A stretch of 64,000 nucleotides of DNA. It comes from Glandiceps talaboti (taxonomy: Eukaryota > Hemichordata > Enteropneusta > Spengelidae). Location of the stretch: NCBI RefSeq assembly GCF_964340395.1, contig NC_135563.1:6382922-6446921 (forward strand). The letters are read 5' to 3'. The notes under the pieces are model-generated. The model was not told where the DNA came from, did no database searches, and worked only from the letters and a program-made list of their open reading frames with translations. Shown here in pieces: positions 61,050-64,000 of the stretch; the stretch's first letter is position 1; every line of letters starts with the position of its first letter. The position numbers were made by a program, and so were the translations under genes.

Positions 61050-63725
61050 GTACTGCAGGTGTGAATTCATGTACAATGTGTGCATTTATTTGTTGGTGTT
61101 AATCACCTATTCTGACTTCACTGATTTGTGTACATCAACAGGACGCCATTCATAGAATCAAGACTGCCTTCAACAAAGAGTTTGATGATGTCTATAAAAT
61201 GAAGGAAATGGAGATTGCCAGAATCAAAGAAAAGAACGTCAGAATCAGAAAAATCATGGAAGATTTGGGAAGTAGAGATTGCGTCTGGCAACCAGAATGG
61301 AGTATTGATGAAAAACCTGAACGATTACTTCAAGTGGATGACAGTGAGGTATGGTAATACTTGCTAACATAGAGACAGTCACTACACATTCACAAATGCG
61401 ATGTATTATAGAACACAGGATAAACCATGCATAGCAGTGTACATTTGCACCTAGTGACAGTGAGAATTATACCTGCAATTCTTGACATCAAAGCATCCAT
61501 GGAGTTACAATGGTCATAAAGTAAGAGTAACTGATTTTGTAATGTACACCATATACTTGCAATGTAGGCCACAGGCCCAAAAAGAGTTGATACAACACAA
61601 AATATATAGTTCAGAAAAGATAATGGAAGCACTGTATGAAACTTTGGTTCACATTTTGAATCATAATAAATGAAATATGCCAGCTCATTTAAACTTTATG
61701 ACATTTTGTGAGCTTACTAGTGATATAAATTTATCATATGAAGGGTTTTCATAAAACCATCTTGGGAGGAAATTCCTTCTTAGTTCATCATATTATAAAC
61801 GAGGTTTCAGTCACATGATAAGATTTGAATCATCATTCATATCTAGGTTATATAAATGGGAACCTGTTAGGACATGATTGTTAGGTGATGGATCTAATTG
61901 TATATGGTTATTGGCAACAGGGGTTGTATATGTATACTCACCAGGTAGTGTGTATGATATGTTGTGTCAGGGCGCCCTCATGCTGTAGTGCATATAAATT
62001 GTCAAATAAATATGATACCGGTAAATACACATGGTCAAAATCAGGAATTTCTGCACTGTATTATACCTTGAAGTGATGTTGTAAGGTTTCAATGTGTTTG
62101 TAACTACAGGTAACAGTGGAGAGATACATCTCACCAGAGCAGCAGGCCAAGCTGGATGAAGAACAGAAAGTGGAAGAAGAGAGGAAACTGAGAGAAAAAG
62201 GTGACAATGCCAGAGAAAGAGCCTTAGATATGATGATGGGTGGTGTACTTGAAGTCAAGAAGGAGGACGAACTCAAGAAGGTAAGACACTTTTCAAATAA
62301 ACTGTGGAAAGTCTTAGTTTACATGGAAAAGATAACAGCTTTCAAATACAATTGTTACTAGTTAGTCACAATTAAACAGGTAATAAACCTGGTCACCCCT
62401 ACTGTCACAATAGTTTAGCTCATTCCTATTGTTTTGAGTGGGATGGTTCACTAGACATGGTAGTTGACAGGGTAGACCAGCAATGTTTAGGTACTGTAAG
62501 AACCAACATAGTTAGACTGACTGATTTGTATGTTTTATTTGACACATTAGGATATACCAGTGCCTGCATTCATGACTAAATCACAGGAAGAGTGGTCAGA
62601 GGAAGAGAAGAAGGCAGCTGCTGATTATGAAAAGAAAGTCAAAGAGTTGAACGAGGAAAGAGAAAAATATCGCAAGGTAAGCATACTAATGTTGTCATTT
62701 AAAGAGAAAAGTATCGCAAGATAAGCACATAAATGCTGTCATTTATATTCAAATTATACCATACATGAACCAGGTTCAACAAAAAATATGGAATATATAA
62801 TCTGGTTGTTCTATGTCACGACAATACATGTCTATGTCATTGGTTCTGCTAGCTGTGTTCAAAATATGAGTCAAAATGCTCAAAACTGTCATTACTTTCC
62901 GCGATATTTTTTTTGATATTACTGGCAACTGTATACTTATATTATTCCCCAATATTTTTCTTCATTCAAGTGTAAAATATTCGTGACCCGAGGGTTGTCA
63001 CAACTTGTCTAATGACTTGTATTGATAAAGGCCCCTTAGGTCACTCATATTTTCCTCGGTTGAACGAAGAAAACTATTGGGGAATAATATCTAATTGTTC
63101 AACACTACTATGATATTCTGTATCCTTTCTTATATTTCTAAATCATTCCTTAATAATTTTCTTCGTTCAGTCAAGAAAAATATGAATGAGTTGACATGCT
63201 TTGTCACTACTTACCTTGGACTCATAGTAACACAATCCTTAGGTCACAAGTATTTTCTAGCTGAATGAAGAAAGAGTGTGACGAATAATACCTGCACTAG
63301 CATAATTTTTGAAAATCTGAGAAAATAGTGTGAGTTCTATTTCATTTTGAGGAACACAGAACCAACAAGATAGCTTTGCATTGTCATGCTGTAGAATGAC
63401 CAGGGTATAAATCCTGGGGTTTTCTTTTGTTCACACGTGTACAACTTGGCTTGCATATGGTATAAAACATGCATGAAATGTGTCCACTTTTCTGATTCAT
63501 CTTTCAGTTAATTCGTTATTTTAATATTAAAAGAAGAAAAATAGTTTTGAATCTTTAACTATGTAAAATGCCTTTAAATGATTTTTTCATGGCTTTCTTT
63601 TCCAGACCCTTGAAGCAGAGTTGAAGAAAGTACAGACCACTTTGGCAGACACCACAGCAAACTTTGATGATAAACTGTCTGAACTTTTCCAGAGGAAGAT
63701 TAAAACAGAAATGGTTATTAATCAG
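38594..63725 (+). CDS. CFAP43: Cilia- and flagella-associated protein 43, 3' partial (27 coding exons in window)
   Basis: Axonemal WD-repeat protein that acts with CFAP44 in the tether/tether-head complex of inner dynein arm I1/f; human loss causes sperm-flagellum defects. Exons: 38594-38622, 40011-40264, 40751-40847, 41599-41766, 42251-42399, 44346-44555, 44877-44983, 45781-45912, 46747-46863, 47389-47469, 48117-48369, 49146-49301, 50018-50205, 53833-53883, 54196-54246, 54562-54711, 55665-55795, 56224-56509, 57089-57166, 57621-57746, 59207-59311, 59723-59887, 60416-60589, 61142-61348, 62110-62280, 62551-62676, 63606-63725 (1294 codons, phases consistent). Start ATG precedes GSLELGWAQGY. Diagnostic matches to human CFAP43 include [45 protein letters not shown] and QFELHTR. 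The WD propellers cover roughly residues 1-780; the rest is charged, helical and probably coiled coil. The gene continues past the window. The two 51-nt exons are the least certain. Confidence 0.94.
39318..39852. mobile_element. hAT-like MITE in CFAP43 intron 1
   Basis: Left AGGTAAACAGGGCTCAAAAT and right TTTCAAGCCCTGTTTTACCT are inverted. CAGGGCTNNAAATTA-type ends are common in animal hAT elements. The interior has GACTACCA ... TGGTAGTC. No clean 8-bp target duplication is visible. Confidence 0.55.
40564..40670. mobile_element. MITE family A, copy 4
   Basis: TAGATTGTAAGATACATTGT at the left and GTATCTTACAGTCTA at the right, bounded by TA. Interior GTTGTTCAGCCC as in copy 3. In CFAP43 intron 2. 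Confidence 0.8.
42504..42620. mobile_element. MITE family A, copy 5, with long palindromic arms
   Basis: GTCTGTAAGATACAGTATGT on the left pairs with ATGGTGTATCTTACAGAC on the right; inner arms GTGGCCACATCC and GGCATGGTGGCTGAT extend the hairpin in part. In the intron after CFAP43 exon 5. Confidence 0.75.
45171..45553. mobile_element. Fold-back MITE family C, copy 2
   Basis: Starts TTAAAGTGGCCATATGGATG and ends GGTCTGGCCACTTTTAA; arms carry TTGCTTCCCACTTGAAAAAT and its inverse. In the CFAP43 intron after exon 7. Confidence 0.8.
45985..46310. repeat. Dispersed repeat D, copy 1
   Basis: Has TTCAACAAAAAATACAGAAT, CTTCGTTCAG, and the mirrored ATGAATGAAGAAAAATATTG. The central part pairs with itself (CCCAATATTTTCCTTCGTTC). 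Second copy 62770-63110. Confidence 0.65.
47707..47744. repeat. (AACAT)n microsatellite
   Basis: About seven AACAT pentamers in a CFAP43 intron. Confidence 0.9.
48455..48530. mobile_element. MITE family A, truncated copy
   Basis: GTCTGTAAGGTACGCCATGA and GGGCGCCCTCACACATCAGC match the left half of 15450-15555; the right terminus is not found. Confidence 0.6.
49505..49545. repeat. (TTTG)n microsatellite
   Basis: About eight GTTT tetramers in a CFAP43 intron. Confidence 0.9.
49670..49862 (-). mobile_element. 3' end of a decayed LINE (non-LTR retroposon)
   Basis: On the minus strand one frame gives LWNSLP, two stops nearby, then [16 protein letters not shown] and a stop, which is the usual C-terminus of CR1/RTE/Jockey-type reverse transcriptase ORFs. 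It ends in a (GATT)n tail. Only this last part is present, so a 5'-truncated, old insertion. Confidence 0.7.
49883..50020 (+). repeat. 46-bp tandem array copying the CFAP43 exon 13 splice acceptor
   Basis: ATCATGTAG followed by ATTTCAGTAGTAAC occurs with AG ending at 49925 and 49971, and the true acceptor ends at 50017 before ATATCAGTAGTGAC. Spacing is exactly 46 bp. Each unit also carries the pyrimidine tract CTCTGTTCTTTTCAC. Confidence 0.92.
50283..50485. repeat. Dispersed repeat G, copy in CFAP43 intron
   Basis: Contains CAACCAACAATATATTCACT, AATAATTAGACATTGTGCAT and GTTGGGGGCGCTG, matching 28735-28915. Confidence 0.65.
51559..51705 (-). repeat. Dispersed repeat F, copy 2
   Basis: The reverse complement of this stretch matches 3467-3620 over about 150 bp. 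Confidence 0.65.
51732..51974. mobile_element. Fold-back element family B, copy 2 (near-perfect palindrome)
   Basis: Element 51741-51965 (225 bp) is almost wholly two complementary arms joined by a short loop near 51850. Ends are CAATCTGATTAAAATC and its inverse. It sits in a CCAA tetramer run, and CCAACCAAC lies directly on each side, consistent with a 9-bp duplication though the run itself makes this weak. Confidence 0.88.
54721..55283. mobile_element. Fold-back element family B, copy 3
   Basis: Element 54730-55274 (545 bp) with arms of about 125-140 bp (ATGATTAAAATCTGATGTAG; TGTTCTGTGAGCACC; ATAGGTGTTCTC, each mirrored on the right). A perfect 9-bp direct repeat GACAGCATG flanks it at 54721-54729 and 55275-55283. 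The interior includes GCGCTATAGAAATTTGATTG with a (GATT)n tail, possibly a nested retroposon end. Confidence 0.9.
58169..58444 (+). mobile_element. tRNA-derived SINE, copy 2
   Basis: A box TGGCCGAGTGGTTAAAC, B-box-like GGGTTTGAACTC/GGGTTCGATT, body CGCTGTAAGTAAGAAGAGTG, tail (ATT)n. Better preserved than the copy at 29098. Confidence 0.85.
58925..59100 (-). mobile_element. Fragment of a LINE reverse transcriptase C-terminus
   Basis: The minus strand reads [16 protein letters not shown] ... [18 protein letters not shown] ... and stops, the typical end region of Jockey/CR1-like RT ORFs. It is 5'-truncated and decayed downstream. In the CFAP43 intron before the exon at 59207. Confidence 0.7.
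59523..59622. mobile_element. MITE family A, copy 6
   Basis: TAGACTGTATGATATG ... TTATCTTACAATCTA, interior GAGAGGGGTAGGTCAGTGG and GGGCGCCCTGACA. A fragment of the same interior appears at about 61945-61990. Confidence 0.75.
60979..61046. repeat. (TG)n microsatellite
   Basis: Over 30 TG dimers, with a looser TGTGTC-rich zone from 60775. ORFs reading Cys/Val repeats are artefacts. It lies in a CFAP43 intron and ends about 95 bp before the exon at 61142. Confidence 0.95.
62770..63290. repeat. Dispersed repeat D, copy 2, plus a diverged partial copy
   Basis: 62770-63110 repeats the order of 45985-46310: TTCAACAAAAAATATGGAAT, CCCAATATTTTTCTTCATTC, then CGGTTGAACGAAGAAAAC inverted. 63140-63290 carries TTCTTCGTTCAG and GAATGAAGAAAGAG as a further diverged version. 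Confidence 0.65.
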
Positions 63726-63788
63726 GTAAACAAATAAGATAGTTAAATTTGAACTTGGACTTGATTTATTTCCAAATTATTTTTTTTT

Positions 63789-63975
63789 CATGTGTGAGTG
63801 TCTTGTTCAGATTTTCCATTGTTTTCCATATGGTCTGTGTTTTTATTTATTTCTATCAGATGTACAGCCATTATAGATTGGAAGAACTGTTTTATTTTGT
63901 CTTTTTAAGTTGATGTAAATTTCTGCTTCCACTATTTCTCATGAGACTTCACAATTTTTGTGATTTTTTTTTCAT
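63789..63975. repeat. Dispersed repeat E, copy 2
   Basis: TGTTTTCCATATGGTCTG, TATAGATTGGAAGAACTGT and CTTCCACTATTTCTC match 33105-33300. Confidence 0.75.
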
Positions 63976-64000
63976 CGAATACGTAAAAAAAAAAAAGTTT

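Noticed and set aside
60702-61155. ORFs with Cys/Val repeats
   Set aside because: Readings of (TG)n within a CFAP43 intron.

Overview
This is nuclear DNA of an animal, AT-rich, intron-rich and crowded with short dispersed repeats. Genes have many small exons with consensus GT..AG borders. The gene set (lysosomal aspartylglucosaminidase, a TRIM-NHL protein, mitochondrial STARD7 and the axonemal protein CFAP43), the RFX-like X-box and the many fold-back elements suggest a marine invertebrate with motile cilia: an invertebrate deuterostome or a lophotrochozoan. The sequence alone does not let me choose between these, and I name no species.

Layout. (1) 1-12,426, plus strand: all but the first coding exon of AGA. 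Its introns hold AT-rich degenerate repeats, a GGT-type trinucleotide array and pieces of dispersed elements. (2) 12,427-25,473: a 13-kb gene-poor stretch of microsatellites, minisatellites and MITEs. Its right part may include the 3' UTR of the next gene. (3) 25,474-27,528, minus strand: an intronless RING/B-box/coiled-coil/NHL gene with a CRE-like promoter. (4) 27,651-32,451: intergenic DNA with two inverted-repeat elements, a tRNA-derived SINE and a 53-bp tandem array. (5) 32,452-38,032, minus strand: STARD7, six coding exons. (6) 38,594-63,725 and beyond, plus strand: 27 coding exons of CFAP43, which runs off the right edge. STARD7 and CFAP43 are head to head, with 561 bp between start codons and a near-consensus X-box in the gap.

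The four genes do not form one pathway. CFAP43 belongs to the axonemal tether complex, STARD7 carries phosphatidylcholine to mitochondria, AGA cleaves Asn-linked sugar stumps in lysosomes, and the TRIM-NHL protein is a predicted E3 ubiquitin ligase.

Most notable non-genic observations: (a) the 3' splice site of one STARD7 exon and of one CFAP43 exon has each been tandemly multiplied (49-bp and 46-bp units), giving rows of decoy acceptors that all lead to early stops; (b) three fold-back elements share the terminus CAATCTGATTAAAATC and each has a 9-bp target duplication, as in Mutator-type elements; (c) a ~100-bp TA-flanked MITE family has at least six copies here; (d) a fold-back unit encloses a 53-bp tandem array. 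I found no LTR retrovirus-like element, CRISPR array, rRNA gene or functional tRNA gene.
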